From contig NZ_CANMQQ010000015.1 in the NCBI RefSeq assembly GCF_947500045.1, positions 1 through 64,000 on the forward strand: a DNA stretch of 64,000 bases, read 5' to 3'. This document shows, in pieces, positions 42,514 to 51,663 of this stretch. Position 1 is the stretch's first letter; the number at the start of each line of letters is the position of its first letter. This DNA is from an uncultured Ruegeria sp. GTDB lineage: Bacteria; Pseudomonadota; Alphaproteobacteria; Rhodobacterales; Rhodobacteraceae. Made by a program: the position numbers and the translations under genes. The notes below the pieces were generated by a model that worked only from the letters and a program-made list of their open reading frames with translations, made no database searches and had not been told where the DNA came from.

Positions 42514-43527
42514 TTATTGCAGTTCGCGCAGTTGCGCCATCAACTCGGCAGTGACGCGTACGCCATTTGCCTCTGCGGCGGCGCGGTTCTTCAATCTGCC
42601 ATCCCCTGGAACACGCGCCTGCCCATTGCCTTCAATCTCGGCGCAGATACGCTGAACGTAATCTTCGAACGCTGCGTTGCCGAACCGCGCGGGATCAATC
42701 GCGATCAGCGTGTTACCGCCCTTGATGTTCAATGCGCCATGCGCCTCACGACTGGCGTTATCGACGGACAATGTTCCGCCAGCCAGAGCGGCCCCAAGAA
42801 CTTCGATCAGAAATGCGATCGCAGCCCCCTTGTGTTCGCCAAATGGCAGCAGACTGCGGGTTTCCAGAATGGCGTTGGGGTCATGTGTAGGCTGGTTGTC
42901 TGGGTCGAGGCCGGCGGGAAGCGGCAGATCATGCCCTTCAGCGGCGGCCATCTTAATATCCATCAGCGCGACCATTGACGAAGCCTGGTCCCAGACAACC
43001 GGTTCACCCCCCGGTCGTGGGCACGCAAAAGACATCGGATTAGTGCCGAAAACGGGCCGTACCCCCCCTTGCGGCACCACCATAGCAAGTGAATTCACAA
43101 CGCCCAGTGCCACCAATCCAGCCTCGGCCAACGGACCGGTATCAAACCGCAACGCCCCCAAGTGGTGACAATTGGAACAGGTGAACGCGGCGATCCCATT
43201 TTCGTGCGCCATCGCAATGAGCTCGCCCCGCGCCTTGGCAGCCACGATCTGGTAATAGCCATTGTCACCATCCCCGCGCAAAACACCCGTAGCGATCCGT
43301 TCAACGCTGGGATTGGCGGTAGGGTTGGCATAACCTGAAGAAAAGCTTTGCGCGTAAACGGGCAGCATTCTTAATCCGTGGCTACGCGGCCCGTCGCGTT
43401 CTGTCATCCTTACGAGATCGGCCAGAACCGCACTGCCATGTTCATCCATGCCCCCGGCCACAAAGACGGATTTGGCCAACTCTCTGACCTCGTTGAGTGA
43501 AAGCGTCGTCGTAGAGTTATCGGTCAT
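42514..43527 (-). CDS. Ldh-family (malate/L-lactate/imine reductase type) NAD(P)-dependent oxidoreductase
   Basis: A 337-residue member of the Ldh_2 superfamily. This includes malate and ureidoglycolate dehydrogenases and the Delta1-piperideine/pyrroline-2-carboxylate reductase DpkA. The SHGLRMLPVYAQ motif carries the catalytic His, and NPMSFACPRPGG is the usual NAD-site segment. Its neighbours (DadA-like oxidase, MttB-like and FAD/GcvT proteins) favour a cyclic-imine reductase role in betaine or imino-acid breakdown, but a 2-hydroxy-acid dehydrogenase cannot be excluded. Confidence 0.82.
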   Translation of the reverse strand: MTDNSTTTLSLNEVRELAKSVFVAGGMDEHGSAVLADLVRMTERDGPRSHGLRMLPVYAQSFSSGYANPTANPSVERIATGVLRGDGDNGYYQIVAAKARGELIAMAHENGIAAFTCSNCHHLGALRFDTGPLAEAGLVALGVVNSLAMVVPQGGVRPVFGTNPMSFACPRPGGEPVVWDQASSMVALMDIKMAAAEGHDLPLPAGLDPDNQPTHDPNAILETRSLLPFGEHKGAAIAFLIEVLGAALAGGTLSVDNASREAHGALNIKGGNTLIAIDPARFGNAAFEDYVQRICAEIEGNGQARVPGDGRLKNRAAAEANGVRVTAELMAQLRELQ

Positions 43528-43587
43528 TGGTTAATCCGGTTCTTGGGTTTCGAAAACGGGCAGGTCAGCGCCCGCATTCTGGATTTT

Positions 43588-45108
43588 TTAGGCGCTGTAT
43601 TCCACCCGTTTTCTGGCGACAAATTCATCCAATGCGCCGCGCTTATCGTCCGGCATTGGTGGCTGCACATAGGTGCTGAGCATACGCTGCGCCTCTTCCG
43701 TGCCAACGGTCTCTGCGGTTTTTGAACCTTCTGCTTCCCACTGCTCAAAACTGTCATTGTTTTGCAAGTGGTTCATATGCATCGGGTTCTCGCGCGTATG
43801 ATCAGTGCCCAAGAAATGCCCACCTGGACCGATCTGATCAATATCGCTTAGAAGCGCACCCAGGTCCTCATCCTGCAAACCGGTGAAGAAACGGTGGAAG
43901 TTTTCCAACTGCAACGTGTCCTGCACCCATTTCGAGTAACTGACCCCAAGCGCACCTTCAAGAAAGCCCGCCGCATGGACAATATAGTGCGCACCACCCA
44001 GCAGCACCGGCCACATGGTGTTTGCGGTATCGAACGCGGCCTGCATGTCCGGCGACTTTGATCCGGTCCACATGGTACAGGTCCGCCAGGGCACCCCGTA
44101 GAACCGCGCCATTTGGCCCACCAGCAAGTTCATCAGACCAGGTTCCGGAGAGCCCATCATCGGTGCACCTGTCTTCATCGAAACGCCCATGATCGCCACA
44201 CCCAACACCATCGGTGCGCCGCGCCGGATAATCTGGCTATAGGCCATACCCGCCAGCGATTCTGCGATCAGCAACGCGACACCTCCCTGCGGGCTGGCGG
44301 GCGTGCTGGCCCCAGCCAGCACAAAGGGCGATAACAGACAGGGTTGGTTGGCAGCGGCATAGACGCGCAAGCTTTGCAGCATGGTCTCATCCCAGACCAG
44401 CGGTGTGTTGCAGTTCAACAAGGCGGCCATCACGACATTTTCGTCAACGAAGTCCGCACCGAACACGATGCGGGCCATCTCAACTGAATCCAACGCCGCT
44501 TGCTCTGACAGGACAGAGCCCTTGATAGGCTTGTCAGTCAGCGTCAGCGCGGCGTGGACAAGTTCCAAGTGGCGCAGCGGAACCGGAACATCCTGCGGTT
44601 CTACGGGCAGGATACCGGGCACCATCATCGACTGGCTCATTTGGCTGAGCTTGAAGAAGTTTTGCGCATCCTCCAACACCGACGGGCGGCGCACCCCATC
44701 CAGTCCATAAACAAAAGGCGCGCCATAGGCGTTGGCGAAAACCGAATGCTGGTGCCCCACCCTCAATGAGCGATCCGGATTGCGCGCCGCATAGCCCCAT
44801 TCCGAAGGTACAGCCGAGATCAGGTCCATCAGCATCTCGCGACCGATGCGGACCCGTTCGCCTTGCACATCCGCGCCATATTTCTTCCAATCTGCCAGAG
44901 CGAGCGGATCGCGAAACTCGATTCCTGTGGTTTCCAGGATCGTCATTGCGGCGTTGTGGATCTTTTCGACGCCCTCCGGGCCGAGCAGATCAATCGGGCC
45001 GATCTTGCGAATTAGCGTCGACAGGTAGACCGGGGCCGGGTTGGTACGGGCTTGAATCCGTGCCGCACGTCCACCGCTTCGGCCTGAGCGCGCTCTTGCT
45101 TCTGCCAT
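43588..45108 (-). CDS. MttB-superfamily (trimethylamine methyltransferase family) protein, non-pyrrolysine
   Basis: A 506-residue protein of COG5598 with the TIM-barrel methyltransferase pattern (YLSTLIRKIGPIDLLGPEG, HLGTDHTRENP-like tail). The frame is uninterrupted with no internal TAG, so it lacks pyrrolysine and belongs with MtgB/MtpB/MtcB-type demethylases of quaternary amines. Those need a corrinoid protein, but no mttC-like gene is in the window. It lies 15 bp after an FAD/GcvT dehydrogenase gene and before Ldh- and DadA-like genes. Demethylation of a betaine such as a proline- or pipecolate-type betaine is inferred. Confidence 0.8.
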   Translation of the reverse strand: MAEARARSGRSGGRAARIQARTNPAPVYLSTLIRKIGPIDLLGPEGVEKIHNAAMTILETTGIEFRDPLALADWKKYGADVQGERVRIGREMLMDLISAVPSEWGYAARNPDRSLRVGHQHSVFANAYGAPFVYGLDGVRRPSVLEDAQNFFKLSQMSQSMMVPGILPVEPQDVPVPLRHLELVHAALTLTDKPIKGSVLSEQAALDSVEMARIVFGADFVDENVVMAALLNCNTPLVWDETMLQSLRVYAAANQPCLLSPFVLAGASTPASPQGGVALLIAESLAGMAYSQIIRRGAPMVLGVAIMGVSMKTGAPMMGSPEPGLMNLLVGQMARFYGVPWRTCTMWTGSKSPDMQAAFDTANTMWPVLLGGAHYIVHAAGFLEGALGVSYSKWVQDTLQLENFHRFFTGLQDEDLGALLSDIDQIGPGGHFLGTDHTRENPMHMNHLQNNDSFEQWEAEGSKTAETVGTEEAQRMLSTYVQPPMPDDKRGALDEFVARKRVEYSA

Positions 45109-45123
45109 CTCAATTCCTCCGGA

Positions 45124-47577
45124 TCAGGTGCGCGCACGGGCGCTGGTGGGGTCAACGGCGCAGACATCGATCACTTCGGCATCGCGCAATTCATTGTGGA
45201 TCAAAACCTGCATCTTGGTGCCCGGAGCCGTCATTTCTTGCGGCACCAACGCCATCGCGATGTCGTGGTTACAGTAATAGGAAAATCCACCCGAGGTGAC
45301 GCGCCCGATCAACTTACCATCGGCATACACGCCCTCGTCGAACATCACCGAGGTGTCGCAGAACGGCAGTTTCAGCGTTACCAAACGGTTATAGTTGCCC
45401 TCTTCCTTCTGCTTCAAAAGTGCTGCTTTGCCGACGAACTCACGCTCGGCCACCTGCCCACCAATCTTTTCGGTCATGGCAACGAAGCGATCGAGATCAG
45501 CCTCATAAGGGGTCAAGTCTTTGCAAATCTCGCGATTGATGGCGCGATAGGATTTTTCGAGGCGCATCGACTCCAGCGCCTCAAGGCCGAACGGTTTGAC
45601 ACCGACCTTCAACAGCAAGTCGACAAGATGGCGATTATACCCGACCGGGTGGTGCAACTCCCACCCTAACTCACCGGTGTAAGAGACACGCAGCAGATGC
45701 ACGCCTTTGGCATAGCCCACCTCACCAATTTGCGCCGAAAGCCATGGAAAGGCTGCATTCGAAAGGTCGTTGTCGGTCAGCGGTTGCAGGATTTCACGGG
45801 CCTTTGGTCCGGCCAACGCGATCACGCCCAATTGCTCTGAGATATCCTCGATCACAACTGACCCGTCACACGGCAGCACGCGCTGCAGCTGGTCCCAATT
45901 GTAGGCCCGCCAGTTTGGGGTTGAGATTAGATAGAAGTCATCCTCGTCGTAGCGCACGATAGTGTATTCCGCATCCATGCCGCCCTTGTCGTTCAGCATC
46001 AGCGACAGGGTCATGCGGCCTACTTTCGGCAGTTTGTTGGCCATGATGCTGTCCAACCACTGTGCAGCCCGCGGTCCACGCACAGTGAACTTGGTCATCG
46101 GCGACATCTCGATGAAACCCGCCTCTTCGCGGGTGCGACGCACCTCTTCCTGCACCAGTTCCATGTGATTGGTGCGGCGAAAGCCGTGTTCGGGGATCGC
46201 CTCTTCTGGTGATTTGGCAAACCAACGCGGGAATTCGTAGCCGTTGAAGCTGGTCCAGACCGCGCCTTGCGCTGTCAGCAGGTCGTATGAGCCCACGGTC
46301 TTCATTGGTCGCGCTTCCGGGAAATCCTCACCCGGCACATGTGCTTCCATGTGGGTGCCCCAGGTTTCGCGCACTTTGTCCATCGTCCAGCGTTTGGAGG
46401 CGTAATCTGAAAACCGGCGCGGGTCGAGTTCCGACATGTCCATGCCTGGATTGCCGTTGACGATCCACTTGGCCAAACGGTTGCCTACGGTGCCGCCCCA
46501 CAGAATACCGCCGGGCATACCTTCGGCTAACCACAGGTTCTCATGCCCGGGTGCGGGGCCCGCCAAAGGCAGCTCGTCCGGTGTCATCTGGAATGGACCG
46601 CGGGTATTGGCCTTGATGCCGACCTCACCCAAAGTCGGCACCCGTTCGATGGCACGCTCCCATTGGGTTTCCACTGCATCGAAATCCTCGGGCAGCAGAT
46701 CCGCGCCAAATTCCGGTGGCACGCGATCTTCAGCAAACAGTTTGAGGTCTTTGGTAAACTCATAAGGCCCGAACTGGATGCCCCCAACATCTTCGCGCAG
46801 ATACGCCCCGTAATCCTCATCTCGCAGGATCGGGAATTCTGGCAGACCTTGCGCCCGTCGCTCTTTCAGCAGCGGCACGGTCTCGGTCGTCCAGTATTGG
46901 TGAACGATTGGGATACAGGGCAGATCCAACCCCACGCGGCGCGCGTTTTCGCGGGCATAATTGCCGGTGGCAAAGATCAGGTGCTCACACGTGATCTCAC
47001 CCTGATTGGTGGTTACTCTCCAGTTGCCATTATCTAGCTTCTTATAAGCCTGAGCTTCAGTGTTCTGGTACACCTTGGCCCCCGCGTCGCGCGCCAGCTT
47101 GGCCAGGGCCATGGTGATATCTGCCGGGTTCACGTAACCGTCTTCAGTGTGCAGGATTCCGCCGCGAATGTCCGGGCTCTGGTTCAGCAACGGGTGGACT
47201 TCGGCAATCTCTTCCGGTGTCAGCAACTTACAGGGTACGCCTGCGGCCTCTGCGATCGATATATAGGATTGGAATTCGTCCCAGCGCTTTTCGGTGTTGG
47301 CCACCCGCAGCTGGCCCACCTTTCGCAGCCCGACAGAGTTGCCCATCTTTTTCTCCACCTCGCTATAGATGCGGATGGTTTCCATCGTCATCTTCGACAC
47401 GTTGTGAGAGCGTACAAAGGTCACCAACAGCCCCGCCGCATGCCAGGTCGAGCCCGAGGTCAGCGTAGTCCGCTCAAGCATGACCGCATCGGAACATCCA
47501 TGCTCGGTCAAACCATAGAGGATTGATGCCCCGACGCAGCCTCCCCCAACAACCACGACTTTCGCATGTGACTGCAT
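45124..47577 (-). CDS. FAD-dependent dehydrogenase with GcvT domain (dimethylglycine/sarcosine dehydrogenase family)
   Basis: An 817-residue enzyme of the same architecture as that at 3659-6094. GGGCVG is at 11-16, TSGSTWH ends in His46 for covalent flavin, a DAO domain runs to about 370, and a GcvT folate-binding domain covers about 430-810. GAAGGAG precedes the ATG. It heads the four-gene minus-strand operon with MttB-, Ldh- and DadA-like genes and is divergent from a GcvA-like LysR gene. It likely takes the product of the MttB-like protein, or an N-methyl amino acid, and transfers the oxidised methyl to tetrahydrofolate. Confidence 0.87.
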   Translation of the reverse strand: MQSHAKVVVVGGGCVGASILYGLTEHGCSDAVMLERTTLTSGSTWHAAGLLVTFVRSHNVSKMTMETIRIYSEVEKKMGNSVGLRKVGQLRVANTEKRWDEFQSYISIAEAAGVPCKLLTPEEIAEVHPLLNQSPDIRGGILHTEDGYVNPADITMALAKLARDAGAKVYQNTEAQAYKKLDNGNWRVTTNQGEITCEHLIFATGNYARENARRVGLDLPCIPIVHQYWTTETVPLLKERRAQGLPEFPILRDEDYGAYLREDVGGIQFGPYEFTKDLKLFAEDRVPPEFGADLLPEDFDAVETQWERAIERVPTLGEVGIKANTRGPFQMTPDELPLAGPAPGHENLWLAEGMPGGILWGGTVGNRLAKWIVNGNPGMDMSELDPRRFSDYASKRWTMDKVRETWGTHMEAHVPGEDFPEARPMKTVGSYDLLTAQGAVWTSFNGYEFPRWFAKSPEEAIPEHGFRRTNHMELVQEEVRRTREEAGFIEMSPMTKFTVRGPRAAQWLDSIMANKLPKVGRMTLSLMLNDKGGMDAEYTIVRYDEDDFYLISTPNWRAYNWDQLQRVLPCDGSVVIEDISEQLGVIALAGPKAREILQPLTDNDLSNAAFPWLSAQIGEVGYAKGVHLLRVSYTGELGWELHHPVGYNRHLVDLLLKVGVKPFGLEALESMRLEKSYRAINREICKDLTPYEADLDRFVAMTEKIGGQVAEREFVGKAALLKQKEEGNYNRLVTLKLPFCDTSVMFDEGVYADGKLIGRVTSGGFSYYCNHDIAMALVPQEMTAPGTKMQVLIHNELRDAEVIDVCAVDPTSARART

Positions 47578-47819
47578 TCTGAAGCTCCTTCAAATTGTGC
47601 TCAACCAACCGGTGATCGCAGTGGGCGACGGAAGACCAGCATGTGCAATTTGCTCGGTACCCGCCCCCAACGGCTTGGGTTTACTGCTTGATCACACATG
47701 GATCGCGTCTCAAACGATTGTCTGAAATTTTCATCTTGAACTGTTGGGAAGCAATTGCAAAAAGATTCATGTTGCATAAGGTGAGCTAAGCCAACCTGCG
47801 ACGAGTAGCTCGTATATCA

Positions 47820-48746
47820 TTGGCTCATCATACCATCACAGGTCAAACCATCTTGCTCAACCGTCCCTATGATCTTCCACCAGTAAGTTCGCTTATCAGC
47901 TTTGAAGCTGCCGCGCGACATGTGAGTTTCAAGACGGCCGCCGAAGAACTTAACGTCACGCCCGCCGCGATCAGCCATCAGGTCAAAGCGCTTGAGAATG
48001 AGCTGCAATGCGCGCTGTTTCTGCGCCATCATCGCGGCGTGGAACTGACCGAAAGCGGCGCTTATCTGCTTGTTGCGCTGCAACGTGGTCTTGAAGGCAT
48101 CAGCGAAGCCCTTGGGCAGTTGCGCCGCCAGTATGACAGAAAAGGCGTTACAATCCGCTCGACCACGGCTGTCAGTTCACTCTGGCTCACGCCGCGTCTT
48201 GCCCAGTTCTGGAAGCGACACGGACATGTTTCCGTGACGCAGGTAGTAACTGACCTCGGCATCGATACTTCGAGATGCGACCTGAGCATTCACTATGGCG
48301 ATTCCAGTCGTGAAACGGGCATCTTCAAGACGCTGTTTCACGACAACATCATGGCATTGTGCAGCCCCCGGTTCGCGGAACAGAACCCCATTGAACGCGT
48401 TGAGGATTTCGCGCGCGTGCCCCTTATCCATCTTGATGCTCCAGACACCGGCTGGACTGACTGGCGCGCGTGGACCCGCAAGCTGGGATATGACGGCCCG
48501 CTGAATTCGGCACATCGTGTCAACAACTACACGATTGCCCTTCAGGCCGCCCAGGACGATATGGGCGCGGTTCTGGGCTGGGAGGGTCTGACCTCGGACC
48601 TGATCAAATCGGGGAAACTGGTCAGGCTATTGCCGCAGACCACATCATCGCAGTTGGATTTCTACGTGAAATTACATAACACCTCATCCGATCGCGCAAA
48701 GCTTGTGTTCAAGTGGCTTAGTGAGGCGGCCGACGAAACCGGCTGA
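47820..48746 (+). CDS. LysR-family regulator, GcvA-like
   Basis: A 308-residue LTTR in the longest reading, with the GcvA-type HTH (SSLISFEAAARHVSFKTAAEELNVTPAAISHQVK). No ATG exists at the 5' end. The candidate starts are a TTG at 47820 or a TTG at 47853, the latter with AGGTC about 9 nt upstream and closer to the conserved PPVSSL start. It is divergent from the FAD/GcvT-MttB operon over about 242 bp and is its likely regulator. Confidence 0.85.
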   Translation: MAHHTITGQTILLNRPYDLPPVSSLISFEAAARHVSFKTAAEELNVTPAAISHQVKALENELQCALFLRHHRGVELTESGAYLLVALQRGLEGISEALGQLRRQYDRKGVTIRSTTAVSSLWLTPRLAQFWKRHGHVSVTQVVTDLGIDTSRCDLSIHYGDSSRETGIFKTLFHDNIMALCSPRFAEQNPIERVEDFARVPLIHLDAPDTGWTDWRAWTRKLGYDGPLNSAHRVNNYTIALQAAQDDMGAVLGWEGLTSDLIKSGKLVRLLPQTTSSQLDFYVKLHNTSSDRAKLVFKWLSEAADETG

Positions 48747-48801
48747 GACAACGAACATCGCTTGGTTAGAAAGCAAGGGCTCTTGAAGCGCAGGCATCAA
48801 G

Positions 48802-49734
48802 TCATCCGATTGAACTTTTCTGCAGATAAAGCCGGCGCATGATCAAAGGCGTTAGGTACATCGGAATCTGGTAGGCGCCGATAAACACCATAATGGGTGC
48901 GGTCACTTCAGGCGGTAACGCCACAAAGAATATTGCGGTGTTTCGGTTTCCAGCAATCAAAGAAACTGCAATTGCCTCGGCAGTGGGCAGCCTGCTTCGC
49001 GTCAGATGAAAAGAAACAACCTGAGCGCCAAAATTGATCAGGCAGGCAAATACGATCCAGAACAGCGCGACTGCGGGCTCTTGAAGAGCGGTTGCACTCA
49101 CAGATGGCATTAATCCAACCACAAAAACCGCAAGCGTGATTGTCGCTGCACCTTCCAGATTTATAAGCGTCGACTGTGATGGTTCGCGAAGCACGGTTCG
49201 GCGCAATGCGACCGCTGCAAGAATTGCGATTACGATCGTAAGAAATAGGCGAAGCGAGGTCATCAGGACAGCCTGGATGTCACCCAATTCTGGCATCAAC
49301 CAGAAGATTGGCAGGGCGGTAAAAGGCAGAACAGCAGTTCCAACCACGACCAGACGCATCGCATATTCCGCAGGATACCCCATCATTAGACACATATTAG
49401 GGCTGCCGGAAATCGAAGGCGCAGCGGCCACGATCAAAAGCGATAGAAAAACCGGAGCGTTGCTCCAGCCAGCGGCAAATCCCACCGCAGCCACAAGCAA
49501 GGGCATAGCCAGTTGGAAGGCCAGAATCGTGCCTGCGACCTGTCGCAGATCAGTTAGCGAGCCCACGATGGCACCCGGCTTCATTCGAAGCAGCGTCAAA
49601 AACAACAAGATCATGACCAAGGGCGGCAAAAACGGTCGCATTGGTTCGGCCAATCCCGGCAGCAAGAGGCCAGCCACCAACCCCAAAATCAATACGTAAG
49701 GGCCGTGTCGTGCTGCAAGGTGGAAAGGGTTCAA
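48802..49734 (-). CDS. BASS (bile acid:sodium symporter) family transporter
   Basis: A 310-residue membrane protein with about nine to ten helices and the BASS/ArsB-type pattern; the PSISGSPNMCLMMGYP stretch and LIAGNRNTAIFFV are crossover-type motifs. Bacterial relatives carry organic anions such as pantoate or 2-oxo acids. It follows dctM by 6 bp and appears to be the last gene of the TRAP operon. The operon would then contain two transport systems. The substrate is unknown. Confidence 0.72.
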   Translation of the reverse strand: MNPFHLAARHGPYVLILGLVAGLLLPGLAEPMRPFLPPLVMILLFLTLLRMKPGAIVGSLTDLRQVAGTILAFQLAMPLLVAAVGFAAGWSNAPVFLSLLIVAAAPSISGSPNMCLMMGYPAEYAMRLVVVGTAVLPFTALPIFWLMPELGDIQAVLMTSLRLFLTIVIAILAAVALRRTVLREPSQSTLINLEGAATITLAVFVVGLMPSVSATALQEPAVALFWIVFACLINFGAQVVSFHLTRSRLPTAEAIAVSLIAGNRNTAIFFVALPPEVTAPIMVFIGAYQIPMYLTPLIMRRLYLQKSSIG

Positions 49735-49740
49735 TGCCCG

Positions 49741-51054
49741 CTACCCACCGGGGCTCTGACGCAGGTTCTCAGGCAACCACGTAGCCAGTTCCGGGAACCA
49801 GATCAGCACGAACACCATCAGCACCATGATCAGGAACATCGGAATTGCGGCGCGCGCAATATAGCTCATCTCATGGTTGGTCATCCCCTGCATCACGAAC
49901 AGGTTGAAACCGATGGGCGGGGTGATCTGCGCCATCTCGACGACGACCACGATGAAGATACCGAACCAGATCAGATCGATCCCTGCGTCGCGGATCATCG
50001 GTTCGACAACAGCCATGGTCAGCACGACCGAGGAAATTCCATCAAGGAAGCAACCCAGAATGACATAGAAAACCAAAAGGACCATCAGCAGTTCGAACCG
50101 CGTCAGCTCCCACCCCGCAATCAGGTCAGCAAGCCCGCGCGGCAAACCGGTGAAGCCCATCGACAAAGACAGGAACGCGGCACCTGCCAAGATCAGCGCG
50201 ATCATTGCGCTGGTACGGGTCGCGCCCATCAGGCTTTCGGTGAATGTCTTCCAATTCAATGAGCCCTGCCCTGCGGCCAGTAACAGGCTCCCGATCACGC
50301 CGAAGGCGGCGGCCTCGGTCGCTGTGGCATAGCCCAGATACATGGATCCGATCACCACCGTGATCAGCAGGATAACGGGCAAAAGGAAACGAGAGTTTCT
50401 GACTTTTTCTGAAAAGGTCAGCTTACCTTCATCGTTTGGGTTCCAGTCTTTGCCAATCTTGGAATAGATCGCGACATACCCCATGAACATCGCCGCCAGC
50501 ACGAGGCCAGGTAGAATACCGGCAAAGAACAGTTTGGTGATCGATTCATTGATCGTCACCCCATAGACGATCAACGTCAACGACGGCGGGATCATCAGGC
50601 CCAGCGTGGCCGCACCCGTCAGCGTGCCGATGATCATACGCTCAGGGTAGTTGCGCTTGCGCAGTTCCGGGATCGACATCTTTCCAACCGTGGTCAGGGT
50701 TGCCGCAGAGGACCCCGAGACCGCAGCAAACACTGTGCAGCCCACAATATTCGTATGAACCAACCCTCCGGGCAGCGGTGCCATCCATGGCGACAAGCCT
50801 TTGAACATGTCCTCTGATAATCGCGTTCGATAGAGGATCTCACCCATCCAAATGAACATCGGCAGGGCGGTCAGAGTCCAGGAAGAGGACGATGACCAGA
50901 TGGTCGTGATCATAACATCGCCCACGGGGCGCGTGGTAAACAGCTCCATCCCGACCCAGGCGACGCCCATCAAGGCCAACCCGACCCAAACGCCAGAGCC
51001 CAAAAGGGTGAATAGGACGAAGAGAAAGAGGATGATGACGGATATGTTTTCCAT
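49741..51054 (-). CDS. TRAP transporter large permease (DctM)
   Basis: A 437-residue DctM subunit with about twelve helices. SGSSAATLTTVGKM and the PPSLTLIVYG and ITPPIGFNLFVMQG motifs form the two substrate/Na+ crossover hairpins. The start at 51054 (MENISVII) is preferred over an in-frame start at 51123, which would lie inside dctQ. It follows dctQ by 4 bp. Confidence 0.92.
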   Translation of the reverse strand: MENISVIILFLFVLFTLLGSGVWVGLALMGVAWVGMELFTTRPVGDVMITTIWSSSSSWTLTALPMFIWMGEILYRTRLSEDMFKGLSPWMAPLPGGLVHTNIVGCTVFAAVSGSSAATLTTVGKMSIPELRKRNYPERMIIGTLTGAATLGLMIPPSLTLIVYGVTINESITKLFFAGILPGLVLAAMFMGYVAIYSKIGKDWNPNDEGKLTFSEKVRNSRFLLPVILLITVVIGSMYLGYATATEAAAFGVIGSLLLAAGQGSLNWKTFTESLMGATRTSAMIALILAGAAFLSLSMGFTGLPRGLADLIAGWELTRFELLMVLLVFYVILGCFLDGISSVVLTMAVVEPMIRDAGIDLIWFGIFIVVVVEMAQITPPIGFNLFVMQGMTNHEMSYIARAAIPMFLIMVLMVFVLIWFPELATWLPENLRQSPGG

Positions 51055-51058
51055 GCTC

Positions 51059-51592
51059 TTATTCTCCGTGGCTCTGATCGGCCAGATCGCGGGTGATACG
51101 ATGGTCACCTTTGAACAAGACATGGAACAGGTGATCTGTCAGCGCGATTGCAAGGATTATCGCGCCGATCAGCATGGTTGATTGCGGTATCCAAAGGGCG
51201 GTTTTGTCCTGCCCCTGGCTTATGTCGTTGAACTTCCAGCTCCAGAACACGAAGCGATATGCATACCAGCAGAAATACCACATGACGGCAGAACCGATGG
51301 CAAAACACCAGATTTCGAGAATTCGGCGAAATCCAACGGGTACCGAATTCAAAAGGATGGAAACCCGGATGTGGCTGCCCCGGTTCAGGGCGTTGGCAAA
51401 CGCCAGAAAAGAGGCGGCAGCCATCGCGTATCCAGCATAATCCGGCGCGCCAGGAAAGACCTCTCCGGTCCAGCGGGCCAGCATTTGGACCACGATGAGC
51501 AATAAAATGGCAATCAGGCTAAGTGCGGCCAGAACGCCCGCTGCCTGATAGATGAAATCCAGTACGGACCGAAGCCCACGTAATGCCGCCAT
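51059..51592 (-). CDS. TRAP transporter small permease (DctQ)
   Basis: A 177-residue four-helix protein. The first helix is LAALSLIAILLLIVVQMLARW, and the GSHIRVSILLNSVP motif in the middle is the DctQ signature. It forms the membrane unit with DctM and is separated from dctP by 71 bp holding a strong hairpin. Confidence 0.88.
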   Translation of the reverse strand: MAALRGLRSVLDFIYQAAGVLAALSLIAILLLIVVQMLARWTGEVFPGAPDYAGYAMAAASFLAFANALNRGSHIRVSILLNSVPVGFRRILEIWCFAIGSAVMWYFCWYAYRFVFWSWKFNDISQGQDKTALWIPQSTMLIGAIILAIALTDHLFHVLFKGDHRITRDLADQSHGE

Positions 51593-51624
51593 ACCGTCCC
51601 CGCTTGGGTTTTGATCGAGTGCAG

Positions 51625-51654
51625 AATGGGCGGCGGAGGTGCCCGCCGCCCATT
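51625..51654 (-). other. Intercistronic 12-bp hairpin between dctP and dctQ
   Basis: AATGGGCGGCGG at 51625-51636 pairs perfectly with CCGCCGCCCATT at 51643-51654 around a 6-nt loop, in the 71-bp gap after dctP. No T-tract follows on the minus strand. It probably protects the dctP message or partly terminates, giving excess binding protein, as with the hairpin at 36003-36029. Confidence 0.6.
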
Positions 51655-51663
51655 ACTCAGTCG

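Noticed and set aside
43588..45108. Pyrrolysine-containing trimethylamine methyltransferase
   Set aside because: The frame has no internal amber codon and no pyl genes are visible.
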